Shown piece after piece: positions 43,328 through 53,682 of a stretch of DNA of 64,000 nucleotides (positions are counted from its first letter, which is position 1; each line of letters starts with the position of its first letter). Below the pieces are notes generated by a model. The model was not told the origin of the DNA and ran no database searches. It saw only the letters and a program-made list of their open reading frames with translations. The stretch lies in assembly GCF_038396635.1 (NCBI RefSeq), contig NZ_CP121687.1, positions 1,426,001 through 1,490,000 on the forward strand, written 5' to 3'. A program made the position numbers and the translations under genes. This DNA is from Defluviitalea saccharophila (lineage in GTDB: Bacteria; Bacillota; Clostridia; Lachnospirales; Defluviitaleaceae).

Positions 43328-44977
43328 ATGCAGTCTTATTTGCCTCAGCTTTTTACAGTTTTAAAAGGATATAGTAAAAAACAGTTTTTTAATGATTTAT
43401 CTGCCGGAATTATTGTAGCGATTATCGCACTTCCTCTATCCATTGCCCTGGCCATAGCCTCTGGTGTTTCTCCTGAAAAAGGATTATACACTGCAATTAT
43501 TGGTGGCTTTATCGTATCTTTTCTTGGGGGAAGCAAAGTTCAGATTGGAGGTCCCACCGGTGCATTTGTTATTATTGTACTTGGCATCATTAATCAATAT
43601 GGTTTAGAAGGCCTTATTACTGCCACTATAATGGCTGGTTTCTTTCTTATTATTATGGGCGTTTTTCAATTTGGAAGCATGATTAAATACATACCTTATC
43701 CGATTACGACCGGTTTTACCAGTGGAATTGCTGTAACCATTTTTTCTACGCAAGTAAAAGATTTTTTAGGGATACAAGCCAATGGAGCACCTTCAGAATT
43801 CATTGAACAGTGGAGCTTTTATTTTAATCATTTAAATACTATTCATCTTCATACTCTTTTTATTGGAATACTGTCTTTACTCATTCTGATTTTTTGGCCT
43901 AAAATTAGCAAGAAAATTCCCGGTTCTTTAATCGCTGTTATTGTTTCTACATTAATTGTATCTTTCTTCAATTTGGACGTAGAGACCATCGGAAGTCGAT
44001 TTGGTGAGATTCCATCTACACTTCCTAAACCGACTCTTCCTTTTGCTACCTTTGACACGATAAAAGAACTTCTTCACCCCTCCATTACTATTGCCCTTTT
44101 GGCTGCTATTGAGTCTTTGCTTTCAGCTGTAGTGGCAGATGGACTTATTAATGGAAAACACCGCCCTAATATGGAGTTAATTGCTCAGGGTGCGGCTAAT
44201 ATTGGCTCTGCCATCTTTGGGGGAATTCCTGTAACAGGAGCTATAGCCCGCACAGCAGCGAATATCAAAAACGGTGGAAAAACTCCAATATCCGGAATAG
44301 TTCATTCCATTGTTCTTTTTCTGATTATGACGTTTTTCATGCCTTATGCAAAACTGATTCCTATGTCATGTCTCGCTGCAATTTTGATTATGGTGGCTTA
44401 CAATATGAGTGAATGGAGATCCTTTGTGAGCTTATTTAAGGCTCCTAAAAGCGATATCGCCGTACTTCTCATCACTTTTATTCTGACTATTTTCTTCGAT
44501 TTAGTGGTTGCCATTGAAATTGGGATCGTATTGGCTTCTATCTTGTTTATGAAACGAATGTCCGATGTGACTTCAATAGAAACTACTATCAGAGAACTAA
44601 ATGATCAACCTGATGGGGATATGGATGAAGAAATGCATTCAGACAATATGTCTGACAAAGTTATGGTCTATGATATTAATGGTCCATTTTTCTTTGGGGC
44701 AGCAGATACATTTATTAATATCGTAAGATCTATGCAAAAGCTTCCTAAGATACTGGTTATTAGAATGAAAAAAGTACCTGCTATGGATGCTACAGCGTGT
44801 CATGCCCTACAAGGACTCCTAAAAAAATGTCGTAAAAATAAGACTAAAGTATTTTTTACCCATGTACGTCCTCAGCCTCTTAGAACCTTACAGAATTACG
44901 GAATTATTGAGGAATTAGGCGAAGATGCCATATGTTCTTCCACCGACGAAGCTATTAAAAAAGCTAACATTGCATAA
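43328..44977 (+). CDS. SulP-family anion transporter with STAS domain
   Basis: 549 residues: about ten to twelve membrane segments (FFNDLSAGIIVAIIALPLSIALAIASGVSPEKGLYTAIIGG, GPTGAFVIIVLGII) and a cytoplasmic STAS domain at ~440-545 (VMVYDINGPFFFGAADTF...MDATACHALQGLLKK). SLC26/SulP proteins carry sulfate, bicarbonate or dicarboxylates; the substrate is not readable here and no sulfate or carbonic anhydrase gene is next to it. Confidence 0.93.
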   Translation: MQSYLPQLFTVLKGYSKKQFFNDLSAGIIVAIIALPLSIALAIASGVSPEKGLYTAIIGGFIVSFLGGSKVQIGGPTGAFVIIVLGIINQYGLEGLITATIMAGFFLIIMGVFQFGSMIKYIPYPITTGFTSGIAVTIFSTQVKDFLGIQANGAPSEFIEQWSFYFNHLNTIHLHTLFIGILSLLILIFWPKISKKIPGSLIAVIVSTLIVSFFNLDVETIGSRFGEIPSTLPKPTLPFATFDTIKELLHPSITIALLAAIESLLSAVVADGLINGKHRPNMELIAQGAANIGSAIFGGIPVTGAIARTAANIKNGGKTPISGIVHSIVLFLIMTFFMPYAKLIPMSCLAAILIMVAYNMSEWRSFVSLFKAPKSDIAVLLITFILTIFFDLVVAIEIGIVLASILFMKRMSDVTSIETTIRELNDQPDGDMDEEMHSDNMSDKVMVYDINGPFFFGAADTFINIVRSMQKLPKILVIRMKKVPAMDATACHALQGLLKKCRKNKTKVFFTHVRPQPLRTLQNYGIIEELGEDAICSSTDEAIKKANIA

Positions 44978-44983
44978 AAAAAC

Positions 44984-45084
44984 AGGGAGTTTGTGTGAAC
45001 TGGCCTATGCCAAGCAGAGAATCTAATTTTTAATGAATCAGAGTCTCTGTTTGGAAGGATCCTATCACAAACTCCCTATTTTTT
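44984..45084. terminator. Long branched hairpin between convergent genes
   Basis: AGGGAGTTTGTG near 44985 pairs with CACAAACTCCCT ending near 45080, enclosing a second imperfect stem CCAAGCAGAGA / TCTCTGTTTGG. Arms of about 37 bases end in ATTTTTT. Probably a terminator for sulP, but much longer than needed. Confidence 0.55.
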
Positions 45085-45113
45085 GCTTAATATCAGGATG
45101 CGCAAAAAGCTTC

Positions 45114-46037
45114 CTAACGATTAACAGATCTGGCCATCCGTCTATACGTGTGTCGTTTGCCTTTAATAGCAATAGAATAGGTCATAATATTTTCCGGCGT
45201 TGCAATACCAGGAGACATGCCAGAGTCCCCAATATGATGCATATCCGTTCCTGTCATTTTACTGTATAAAGCAATAGATTTAATAGTATCCTGATCTGCC
45301 CCCTCTTGAGAGGTGCCTATGGTGGTCATGGTCATACAACCATTTTCATGGGCAAAATCAACTAAGTCTTTTATATATTCCACAGTCATTCCCGGAACTG
45401 TTCCTGGGGCCGGTAAAAGCAATATATCCGTTCCTGCTTTAATAAATTGAAGAACCGTTTCTTTATCAATAAGCCCTTTCCCGCTTTCATCGCTGCTGCC
45501 TGCAGCATGCATTTTCCCTGCAGCTATAATAATTTCATTGCCTACGGCACTGGAAATTTCATTTATTTTCTTTAGTATTTCTTCATTGGTTACCCCTGTT
45601 TTTGGATTACCGGTGAGTACAACCATATCTGCTCCATGGGCTATTGCTTTTTGAACATTTTCAACTGAAGCCGTCCTTCCCTTTGGAAGACTTGCCCTTT
45701 CATCGATAACCACAGCATTTTCGTCTACAGGCTCTAGATTAATGCCTACCATTCTTCCTGTAAGCCGTTTGATTTCTTTTATAACAGATTCTCCTTCTTC
45801 TGTTGGAAGCCCTAGAACTTTAGGGTTATCCACATCATAGAAATTCAAAAGAATAATATCCGCGCCAAAAGCACAAGCTACCTCAACATTGCTTACATCA
45901 TAGAGAATAGGCGGAAATACCCCAATGACTTCAGAAACCAGGGTTCTTCCTTCCGCTGCTTTGATGCTTAAAAGCTTTTCTTTCTTGTCCATAGAAGCTA
46001 AATCAGAAGCATTTAAATCCAAAATGCGTTTCATCAT
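45114..46037 (-). CDS. TIM-barrel protein of PTS loci (DUF7916-like)
   Basis: 307 residues with a beta/alpha barrel pattern: SNVEVACAFGADIILLNFYD, GRMVGINLEPVD, AIAHGADMVVLTGNPKTGV, EIIIAAGKMHAAG, FIKAGTDILLLPAPGTVPGMT, NGCMTMTTIGTSQEGAD and a phosphate-site-like GDSGMSPG. Related to BtpA/phosphosugar-lyase-like barrels; often mis-annotated as a haloacid dehalogenase although no such motif exists. Downstream of the PTS and HPr genes, so a sugar-phosphate aldolase or isomerase is plausible. GGAGGGAAG ribosome site. Confidence 0.65.
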   Translation of the reverse strand: MMKRILDLNASDLASMDKKEKLLSIKAAEGRTLVSEVIGVFPPILYDVSNVEVACAFGADIILLNFYDVDNPKVLGLPTEEGESVIKEIKRLTGRMVGINLEPVDENAVVIDERASLPKGRTASVENVQKAIAHGADMVVLTGNPKTGVTNEEILKKINEISSAVGNEIIIAAGKMHAAGSSDESGKGLIDKETVLQFIKAGTDILLLPAPGTVPGMTVEYIKDLVDFAHENGCMTMTTIGTSQEGADQDTIKSIALYSKMTGTDMHHIGDSGMSPGIATPENIMTYSIAIKGKRHTYRRMARSVNR

Positions 46038-46231
46038 CTTCCCTCCTCCGTGGTTTTATGATCTTAACAGGACCTTTTGATTCCATATCAGCAATAATAC
46101 AACTCACTAATATACTTGTATCTAATATTTACAGTATAGTATGAAACATTATAACGAATCAATACGTTCTTTGATGGCCAAATTAAAATTAAATCCTGCT
46201 GGGGAGATGGCATGAATGCTCATACATTAAA

Positions 46232-46265
46232 AATGGAGCGGGATTTTAAAAAATCCCACTCCATC
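46232..46265 (-). terminator. Terminator after HPr gene
   Basis: ATGGAGcGGGATT with AATCCCaCTCCAT, 20 bases past the minus-strand HPr gene, followed on that strand by TTTTTAA. Confidence 0.75.
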
Positions 46266-46287
46266 TATTGACAAAGAATCTATTCAT

Positions 46288-46539
46288 TTAGCTCTTAAAG
46301 AACTGTTCTATTGTTTTCATTGCTTCTTGTTCGTCTTGACCGTTTACTTTCACAGTTACTTTGTCGCCCTTGCCTGCACCCAAAGATAAAATCCCTAAAA
46401 TACTTTTTGGATTTACTTCCTTAGAGTCTTTAGCGAGCTTTATGTCAGAAGAAAACTTTTGACATAATTTCGTTAACTCCGATGCAGGCCTTGCATGAAG
46501 TCCTTCTTCTTTAGCAACGATAAAAGTTTTTTCTATCAT
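46288..46539 (-). CDS. HPr-family phosphocarrier protein
   Basis: 83 residues. Active His15 in EEGLHARPASEL and Ser46 in NPKSILGILSLGAG, so both the EI-dependent and the HPr-kinase sites are present. It passes phosphate from enzyme I to IIA. Located 13 bases downstream of the fructose-type IIBC gene, so it may be a system-dedicated HPr rather than the general ptsH; no enzyme I gene is near. Confidence 0.93.
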   Translation of the reverse strand: MIEKTFIVAKEEGLHARPASELTKLCQKFSSDIKLAKDSKEVNPKSILGILSLGAGKGDKVTVKVNGQDEQEAMKTIEQFFKS

Positions 46540-46552
46540 GTAATCGCCTCAT

Positions 46553-47920
46553 TTATTCTGATTTTTTTAAGAATCCTATAGCAAAAGCAGTTACAACAGT
46601 TCCTGCTGCAAGGGCAATGACATATCCTAAAATATTAGTTACTGCAAAGGTAACAAATATTCCTCCATGGGGTACAGAAAGAGTACATCCCATCAGCATG
46701 GATAATGCGCCCGTTACAGCTGAGCCTACCATAATAGAAGGAATAACTCTAAGCGGATCTGCTGCTGCAAAAGGAATAGCACCTTCTGTAATGAAACTGA
46801 TTCCAAGAACCCATGCAGCTTTTCCTGCTTCTTTTTCTGCTGGGGTAAATTTGTCTTTAAATAATACTGTCGCCAATGCCAATCCTAAAGGAGGTACCAT
46901 ACCTGCTGCCATTACAGCCGCCATAACCGTAGATCCTGCACCTGCTGCAGCGGTTAAAGTTCCGGTTGCAAAGGCATATGCTGCCTTATTTACTGGTCCA
47001 CCCATATCAAATGCCATCATGGCTCCTAAAACAATTCCTAAAATAACTGCATTAGTACCTTGCAAATTAGCCAAGAAGTTGTTCATTGCCGCATTGATAG
47101 CCGCTACGGGAGCACCTACTACATAAAATAATATAAGTCCTGTGGATATAACTCCCAATACCGGAATAACAAGTACAGGCATAATACCTTGCAGTGTTTT
47201 AGGTAATTTAATATATTTTTTGATGGCTAAAGCAATATATCCCGCAAGAAAACCTGCTATAATTCCACCTAAAAATCCTGCACCCATAGTATTTGCAATC
47301 ATTCCTCCAACCATACCTGGTGCCAAACCTGGTCTGTCAGCAATGGAATAAGCTATATATCCAGCCAATATGGGAACCATTAATGCAAAGGCACTGCCTC
47401 CACCAATTGCCATTAAATAAGCCGGTAAAGTTCCTTCATTATTTGATGCATCATATCCGAAAATAAAGCTGATTGCAATAGCAATACCTCCGGCTACGAC
47501 AAAAGGAATCATGAAGGAAACTCCATTCATCAGATGCTTATAAGCACCTTTTCTTTCTTGAGCTCTTTGAGCTTTGATTTTTTGTACTTCATCAAAAGCA
47601 TCCCCGCTGTTTCCATAAATCGGCGCTTTAAGAGCTTTCTCAATTAAGCCTGCAGCGTCTTTAATGGCATCACCTACGGAAACTTGTATAACTTTTTTGC
47701 CAGCAAAACGATCCATAGGTACATCCGTGTCTGCTGCTACTATGATGGCGTCTGCTTTCTTAATTTCATCCTCAGTTAATTCATTTTCTACTCCTACCGA
47801 CCCCCTCGTCTCAACTTTTGCTTCATGGCCTTTTGCCTTTGCCGCATCCAATATGGCTTCTGCAGCCATGTAGGTATGGGCAATTCCTGTTGGACATGAT
47901 GTTACTGCTAGAATTTTCAT
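46553..47920 (-). CDS. PTS fructose-type IIBC component
   Basis: 455 residues from the ATG at 47920 (GGGGGTTGAG upstream); a longer frame adds 17 residues without support. IIB domain ~1-100 with phosphorylated Cys9 in KILAVTSCPTGIAHTYMAAEAI, then a linker and a IIC membrane domain (GVSFMIPFVVAGGIAIAISFIFG, GGIIAGFLAGYI, FDMGGPVNKAAYAFATG, ITEGAIPFAAADPLRVIP). It imports and phosphorylates fructose or a related sugar. IIA is encoded separately just upstream. Confidence 0.95.
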   Translation of the reverse strand: MKILAVTSCPTGIAHTYMAAEAILDAAKAKGHEAKVETRGSVGVENELTEDEIKKADAIIVAADTDVPMDRFAGKKVIQVSVGDAIKDAAGLIEKALKAPIYGNSGDAFDEVQKIKAQRAQERKGAYKHLMNGVSFMIPFVVAGGIAIAISFIFGYDASNNEGTLPAYLMAIGGGSAFALMVPILAGYIAYSIADRPGLAPGMVGGMIANTMGAGFLGGIIAGFLAGYIALAIKKYIKLPKTLQGIMPVLVIPVLGVISTGLILFYVVGAPVAAINAAMNNFLANLQGTNAVILGIVLGAMMAFDMGGPVNKAAYAFATGTLTAAAGAGSTVMAAVMAAGMVPPLGLALATVLFKDKFTPAEKEAGKAAWVLGISFITEGAIPFAAADPLRVIPSIMVGSAVTGALSMLMGCTLSVPHGGIFVTFAVTNILGYVIALAAGTVVTAFAIGFLKKSE

Positions 47921-48017
47921 ACTCTCAACCCCCATATTTATTTTTTTATATAAATGAGGCAATTGCCTCAAATATATCCTATAACACCCTCAAATCTCTT
48001 ATGCCTGTTATGGAGAT

Positions 48018-48455
48018 CTAGATTTCATCCAAGACTTTTAGAATATCCTCCTCTGTCTTGGCATTGCTTATAGAATCCCTGAACTCCTGCTTCATAAGTC
48101 TTCTTGAAATATTAGCAAGAATTTTTAGATGTTCTGTGCCGGCTTGGCTTTCCGGAACGCCTATAAGAAAAACCATGCTGACAGGTTTTCCATCCGGAGC
48201 ATCCCATTCAATATTATTGACCTTTGCAAATGCCAATAAGGGTTCTTTCACCGCATCGGTTTTGCCATGGGGTATGGCAACTCCAAAACCAACTGCCGTA
48301 CTAAATTCTTCTTCCCTTCTTAATACGGTCTTGACATATTCTTCAATATTCTCCACTTTACCTTCGTCTGCAGCCATTTGAGCCATCTTTCTTATGGTCT
48401 CTTCTTTTGTTCTGGAATCAAGATTAAGTGCAATTAAATTTTTATTAATTAACAT
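48018..48455 (-). CDS. PTS fructose-type IIA component
   Basis: 145 residues of the PTS_EIIA type 2 fold. Phosphorylated His63 in GVAIPHGKTDAV. AAAGGAGGAATTCC before the ATG. It receives phosphate from HPr and donates to the IIB domain of the next gene. Together the genes form IIA-IIBC-HPr on one transcript. Confidence 0.94.
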   Translation of the reverse strand: MLINKNLIALNLDSRTKEETIRKMAQMAADEGKVENIEEYVKTVLRREEEFSTAVGFGVAIPHGKTDAVKEPLLAFAKVNNIEWDAPDGKPVSMVFLIGVPESQAGTEHLKILANISRRLMKQEFRDSISNAKTEEDILKVLDEI

Positions 48456-48478
48456 GGAATTCCTCCTTTACCTATGTC

Positions 48479-49801
48479 TTAGTTTAGAAATTCATTTAAG
48501 TCTTCATTTAATTTCTCCAGGGTTTTTTCGATGTCATCCTCTCCATTAATAATTTGATAGATCGCTTTATCCGCCATATCCATGGCCTTCTCATATTTAT
48601 GAAAACGAGGCGTTACAATAGATTGCTCGATTACCTCTCCTAAAACCCTTGTATCTACAGAAATTTCTTCATCCGGATTGTATCTTCTGAGTTCCTCATC
48701 GGCATCCTTTGATTCGGTTACTTCTCTTAGGGCAGGAACCCCTTGAGAATATTTAAAGACATTCATTTGGCTTTGAGGATGATAGACCATAAACTTTAAA
48801 AATTCCCACGCTTCTTTTTCATGTTTTGTTCTGGAACTGATCCCTATTAAAAAACTGTGAAGCTCCGAGGCATTATTGCCATTAGGACCTTTAGGAAGCT
48901 TTACACATTCCCATTCAAAATCGTCATATCTAATCACTCGGTAAGGATAGGATTTATAAACCCTATACCAGGAAAAAGGAAAGGGGCGAAAAGCAACTTT
49001 TCCTTTATCAAAGTCATCTATGGTCACTTTCATATTCTGATTTAAAGCATTGATTTCTTTAACAAATTGAATAGCTTTTAATACTTCCGGCTGGGTAAAT
49101 AATGCCCTTTTCCCGTCTTTAGTAAATAATTGCTGTCCATTGGTATAAACACCGTCTTCCCAGGTAAAATCTACCGTTCCAAATTGATCGATTTTCCCGT
49201 CGCCATCCGTATCTTTGGTTACCCTTTTGCAGATTTCATAAAAGTCTTCCCAAGTCCAATCATTCTTAGGCATTTCAATATTTTCTTTTTTCAGGAGGGT
49301 TTTGTTCACAAACATTAAGGTTGGTTCCACTTCTCGGGGTAAAGCATATTGAATCCCGTCCAGTTGCCCTGATCTTATGGCATTATCATACATCCGATGG
49401 ATATCGAAATTCTTATCTTTACTGATTAAAGGACCTAAATCTTTCATAATGCCAATGGATGCAAAGGTATTAAAATCTCCTTCCTGGACTACAAAAATAT
49501 CAGGTTCTTTCCCCTCAATTATTTTACCCGATAACCACTCAGGGTAATCATTTTTTAGAGTTCCAACTCTACTATATTTTATTTTTATCTTAGGATGTAG
49601 TTTTTGAAATTCTTCTATTGCTTCATCCACAATTTGATAACTGTTCACATTGGTATTAGGAACATCATATGCATTCCCTGAGAAAATACCAAACTCCAGA
49701 ACGATATACTGATTTTTCTTGTAATGACCAATGATTCCTATAATAATTAATGTAACTACAATAAAAACAATTTCAGCTACAATCCCTTTAATCTTATGCA
49801 A
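48479..49801 (-). CDS. Membrane-tethered extracellular solute-binding protein
   Basis: About 440 residues. Start taken as TTG at 49801 because AAGGTGAT lies just upstream (GTG at 49810 is the alternative). A single N-terminal membrane segment (IVAEIVFIVVTLIIIGIIGHY) without a lipobox, then a type 1 sugar-binding-protein fold (EEFQKLHPKIKIKYSRVGTL, DIFVVQEGDFNTFASIGIMKDL, WEDFYEICKRVTKDTDGDGKIDQFGTVDF). No cognate permease or ATPase adjoins it; it lies between a chemoreceptor gene and the PTS genes. Could be a sugar sensor for chemotaxis or signalling. Confidence 0.85.
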   Translation of the reverse strand: MHKIKGIVAEIVFIVVTLIIIGIIGHYKKNQYIVLEFGIFSGNAYDVPNTNVNSYQIVDEAIEEFQKLHPKIKIKYSRVGTLKNDYPEWLSGKIIEGKEPDIFVVQEGDFNTFASIGIMKDLGPLISKDKNFDIHRMYDNAIRSGQLDGIQYALPREVEPTLMFVNKTLLKKENIEMPKNDWTWEDFYEICKRVTKDTDGDGKIDQFGTVDFTWEDGVYTNGQQLFTKDGKRALFTQPEVLKAIQFVKEINALNQNMKVTIDDFDKGKVAFRPFPFSWYRVYKSYPYRVIRYDDFEWECVKLPKGPNGNNASELHSFLIGISSRTKHEKEAWEFLKFMVYHPQSQMNVFKYSQGVPALREVTESKDADEELRRYNPDEEISVDTRVLGEVIEQSIVTPRFHKYEKAMDMADKAIYQIINGEDDIEKTLEKLNEDLNEFLN

Positions 49802-49847
49802 AATTATCACCTTTAGTTTCTTAATAAGATTGTATTTTGTTTAGAAC

Positions 49848-51542
49848 TCAAACTATTTTAAAATTCCTGATTGTTTCTTTTAATACTTCTGCCTGTTTCG
49901 TTAGGTCTTTAGAGCTTATTACCATTTCACGAAGACCCTGACTCTGTTCTTCAGTTGATGCTGCCACTTCTTCGCTGCTTGCAGCAAACAATTCTGCTAT
50001 ATATGTAATTTCTTTGCTGGCTTTATTCAGCATACCTACATTCTGTAATAAATCATCTATACTCTTGGATATTTCTTTAATTTCTTGGAAGACTGTACCA
50101 TTAGCAACTTCAATATTTTTAAAGCTGTCATCTGCATCCTTTATAAATCGAACAGCATTAGATACTTCCTGAATTCCTTCTGCTATGGTCTTTGAAATAC
50201 TCTCGGTCTCTGCCCGGATTCCAGTAATAGAAGCAGTTACTTCTTTAGTCACCGTTTCGGTTTCTTCTGCAAGCTTTTTAACTTCACTGGCTACTACTGC
50301 GAAACCTTTTCCCAACTCTCCGGCTCGTGCCGCTTCTATAGCGGCATTTAAAGCTAGTAAATTAGTTTGTTCTGCAATTTCTCTAATAGATTGTATACTT
50401 GTTCCTATTTCATAGGATTTCTTGTTCAATCCATCCACTTGAATGGATATTCTTTTCATAACAAAATTAATACCATCTATCTTCTGTATAAAATTATTAA
50501 TCGATACCATTCCTTCTTGAGTTAATACATTGGAGCGGTTGGATAACGCAATAATTTGTTGAGAGTTTTCAGCAATTCCTTGTAGTTCTTTATGAACAGA
50601 TTCTGCTATCTCTGTGGATATATTAGCTTGGGTAACTTGTTCTTCCGCTCCTTTGGCAGTTTCTTCTGTGGCATCAGCAATTTGCCTGCTTCCATTGGCA
50701 AATTGCTCTATACTCTTGTTTAACTGTTCCGCAAGTACCGTGAGACTGTCGCCAACTTCATGAACTCTGATACCGATATTTTTTATACTGCTCTTCATTT
50801 GGTTAAAGGTATCTGCTAATATTTTCAATTCATCATTAGACTGAAGAATAATATCGTCTCCTGTCAAATCTCCTCTTCCAATAATCATTGCGCCTCCTGT
50901 CAGCTTCTTAAAGGAATGCGTGATCTTATTGGACAAATAAATAGAATATGTAATGGATATTGATATAGCCCCTATAATAATACTAATGATTACTATAATA
51001 ATCATTCGAAATTGTTCATTAATACGACTCATAATATATTCACTATAAGTTAATTGACTATTGATGAGATTATCGACTTGATTATTAATAAATTCTGCCG
51101 TTTTTCTAATTTCATCGTATCTTGTCGTCACTTCTGCCATAGACATCTGTTTATTTTCTGCTATCGCCTTTATGTTGTTAAAATAGGTGTTTATCAATCC
51201 TTCTATTCCTTCTAAATATTTTCTACTTTCCTGATTTTCCTCTGTAATACTTTGTCTTAAAAATTGCAAATCATTTTCTAAAATTTCATGAGCTTCTCTT
51301 GAATTTTCATAAATTTTTTCTCTCTCTACTGCTAATTGTCTCACTAAAGTGGGAGTATGTTCATTAATTACATTTTCAATATGATTCGTTGTCATGATTG
51401 ATTGAAAAATTTCATTATAAGCCCTATTATATCGGATAGATACGATAAGGGAGGTTATAATTGCAAACAACAATGGAAGGACTGCTACAAATAATCCAAA
51501 TTTTATCTTTCCTCCTATTGAACGAAAACCCAAAATTCTCAT
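49848..51542 (-). CDS. Methyl-accepting chemotaxis protein
   Basis: 564 residues: membrane segment ~15-35, extracellular four-helix-bundle domain (~36-190), second membrane segment (~187-208, [22 protein letters not shown]), HAMP (~210-265), and the cytoplasmic signalling domain with the hairpin tip [41 protein letters not shown]. Probable input: the solute-binding protein encoded 47 bases downstream, or sugar-loaded RbsB-like protein. No che genes nearby. Confidence 0.94.
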   Translation of the reverse strand: MRILGFRSIGGKIKFGLFVAVLPLLFAIITSLIVSIRYNRAYNEIFQSIMTTNHIENVINEHTPTLVRQLAVEREKIYENSREAHEILENDLQFLRQSITEENQESRKYLEGIEGLINTYFNNIKAIAENKQMSMAEVTTRYDEIRKTAEFINNQVDNLINSQLTYSEYIMSRINEQFRMIIIVIISIIIGAISISITYSIYLSNKITHSFKKLTGGAMIIGRGDLTGDDIILQSNDELKILADTFNQMKSSIKNIGIRVHEVGDSLTVLAEQLNKSIEQFANGSRQIADATEETAKGAEEQVTQANISTEIAESVHKELQGIAENSQQIIALSNRSNVLTQEGMVSINNFIQKIDGINFVMKRISIQVDGLNKKSYEIGTSIQSIREIAEQTNLLALNAAIEAARAGELGKGFAVVASEVKKLAEETETVTKEVTASITGIRAETESISKTIAEGIQEVSNAVRFIKDADDSFKNIEVANGTVFQEIKEISKSIDDLLQNVGMLNKASKEITYIAELFAASSEEVAASTEEQSQGLREMVISSKDLTKQAEVLKETIRNFKIV

Positions 51543-51565
51543 GATTCTCTCCCCATCTTTAGTGA

Positions 51566-52543
51566 TTATTCGTTAATGTTATTATCTATAAACTCCTCAA
51601 TTTCTTTCAGTGCAGGAATTGCAGGGATTGCTCCTCTTTTGGTTGTCATTAAGGCTCCGATTGCATTTGCAAAGCCAATCATTTTTTTAAATTCAATGCC
51701 TTGTATATCGTGAATATTCTTTTCACTGGTTAATATTTGATACAGTAATCCTCCTAAAAATCCGTCTCCAGCCCCGGTTGTGTCCACCGCTTTAACTTTA
51801 TAGGAAGGCACATATGCTTCATAATCGGATTTCTTGAAATAGCTTCCTTTATCGCCTAAAGTCACAACGATGAGAGGTATATTATACTTAATTTCTAAAT
51901 ATCGTACAGCCTGTTCTATATCCGTAATATCTGTCAAAAGCTGCAGCTCTTCTTCAGATACTTTTAAAATGTCCGCATAAGCCAGGCCCTTTTCCATATA
52001 TTGCTTAGCTTCATCTGCATTCTTCCATAATAAAGGTCTGTAATTCGGATCATATGATACAAGTACCTTTTTTGCTTTGGCATATTCTACTGCCTTCAGA
52101 GTCGTGCTTCTGGCTGGTTCATGGGTCATTGAAACAGAACCAAAGTGAAACACTTTTGCATTGTCTATGATGTTAAAATCTATATCTTCTTCCCTGAGCA
52201 TCATATCTGCTCCTGGATTACGATAAAAGCTAAACTTCCTGTCCCCGTTGTCATCTAAATGTACAAAGGCTAAAGTCGTATTGGCTTCGTCATCAAATAC
52301 AAGATTCCTGGTCCCAACTTGAATATTCTCCAGGACATCCTTTAGAAAATATCCAAATTGGTCCCTTCCTACTTTCCCAATAAATTCTGTTTTCATATTG
52401 AGTTTAGCCAGCACACCTAATACATTAGCTGGTGCTCCCCCTGGATTTTGTTCAAATAAAGAGCATTCGTTAGAAGATATTCCTGCAGGGGTAAAATCAA
52501 TTAAAAGTTCTCCTAATGCTACAGCATCATACATATTTTTCAC
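51566..52543 (-). CDS. PfkB-family carbohydrate kinase, fructokinase-like
   Basis: 325 residues. Signature one: [32 protein letters not shown]. Signature two: [15 protein letters not shown] with the catalytic Asp. Closest in pattern to bacterial fructokinases. It probably phosphorylates the free sugar imported by the ABC transporter encoded upstream. GATGGAGTGAAAAAT precedes the ATG. Confidence 0.9.
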   Translation of the reverse strand: MKNMYDAVALGELLIDFTPAGISSNECSLFEQNPGGAPANVLGVLAKLNMKTEFIGKVGRDQFGYFLKDVLENIQVGTRNLVFDDEANTTLAFVHLDDNGDRKFSFYRNPGADMMLREEDIDFNIIDNAKVFHFGSVSMTHEPARSTTLKAVEYAKAKKVLVSYDPNYRPLLWKNADEAKQYMEKGLAYADILKVSEEELQLLTDITDIEQAVRYLEIKYNIPLIVVTLGDKGSYFKKSDYEAYVPSYKVKAVDTTGAGDGFLGGLLYQILTSEKNIHDIQGIEFKKMIGFANAIGALMTTKRGAIPAIPALKEIEEFIDNNINE

Positions 52544-52668
52544 TCCATCAAATGAGATTCATTATGCAAAATAAATTGATTGAATATTATTAAAAATGTT
52601 TTTTTATTGATTATACTACAAAACAATGAATAATTCAATTACTTGACTAGCAAAATATACCTCTTGAT

Positions 52669-53682
52669 TTATTTGACGTCTTTTCTTTTTTTGACAGAAT
52701 CAACATAAACTGCAGTTAAAATAACAGCTCCTTTTATAATCGATTGCCAAAAAGATGAAACGTTTAATATGTTCAGTCCGTTATTTAATACACCAATGAT
52801 AAGAGCGCCTATCATCGTTCCTCCAATGGTACCAATTCCACCGGACATACTGGTTCCACCCAGTACAGATGCTGCAATAGCATCCATTTCAAACCCTTGA
52901 CCTACTGTAGGCTGCCCTGAATACATTCTGGCACATAATACAATTCCTGCAAAAGCTGAAGAAAATCCAAGAAGGGTAAACACACCTATTTGTATTTTTT
53001 GGATGTTAATTCCCGAAAATTTTGCTGCATCTACATTGCCTCCTACAGCATAAACATGTCTTCCGAATTTGGTTTTATTTAATAGAATGCTTGTAAATAT
53101 AAAGAATGCAGCCATATAAATAATAGGCAAAGGTATTGGTCCTAAATATCCATTACCAATGAAGTTAAAACTTTCTTCGATGGTGCGGACAGGCATTCCG
53201 TCTGTGTATACATAAGCCGCTCCTCTAGCCATAAGCATTGTACATAAAGTAACAATAAATGCCGGCAAACCAGTCTTTGCAATAATGACTCCATTTAAAA
53301 GTCCGATCAAAGTTCCTAAAGCTAAGCCAATTAAGACAGCTATCGGTGTAGGTACTCCCGATAATGTAATTAATCCTGCAGACAAAGTACCTGATAATGC
53401 TAATACTGAGCCAACAGATAAATCAATTCCACAAATAATAATTGCAAATGTCATTCCAAAAGCTAATATGGCATTGGTAGATATTTGTCTTAGAACATTT
53501 AAAATATTACTTGTTGTCAGGAATACAGGAGATAAGATACTTAATGCAACACACATGGTAATAAAACCAATTAATATACCTCCGTATTTTTTAAAATATC
53601 CTACAACACCCTGTTGAAGTCTGCCAAGAATTTTATTATTTAAATTATTGTTTTCAATTACCGCATCTGTCTTAACCGACAT
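52669..53682 (-). CDS. rbsC: Ribose/fructose-type ABC permease
   Basis: 337 residues with about eight to ten membrane segments; BPD_transp_2 family pattern (GMTFAIIICGIDLSVGSVLALSGTLSAGL, GLPAFIVTLCTMLMARGAAYVYTDG, AIAASVLGGTSMSGGIGTIGGTMIGALIIGVLNNGLNIL). It overlaps the ATPase gene by 11 bases. The RbsC name denotes the family; the actual sugar may be fructose, given the PfkB neighbour. Confidence 0.93.
   Translation of the reverse strand: MSVKTDAVIENNNLNNKILGRLQQGVVGYFKKYGGILIGFITMCVALSILSPVFLTTSNILNVLRQISTNAILAFGMTFAIIICGIDLSVGSVLALSGTLSAGLITLSGVPTPIAVLIGLALGTLIGLLNGVIIAKTGLPAFIVTLCTMLMARGAAYVYTDGMPVRTIEESFNFIGNGYLGPIPLPIIYMAAFFIFTSILLNKTKFGRHVYAVGGNVDAAKFSGINIQKIQIGVFTLLGFSSAFAGIVLCARMYSGQPTVGQGFEMDAIAASVLGGTSMSGGIGTIGGTMIGALIIGVLNNGLNILNVSSFWQSIIKGAVILTAVYVDSVKKRKDVK

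Noticed and set aside
45114-46037. Haloacid dehalogenase-like hydrolase
   Set aside because: No DxDx(T/V) nucleophile motif; the pattern is a TIM barrel.
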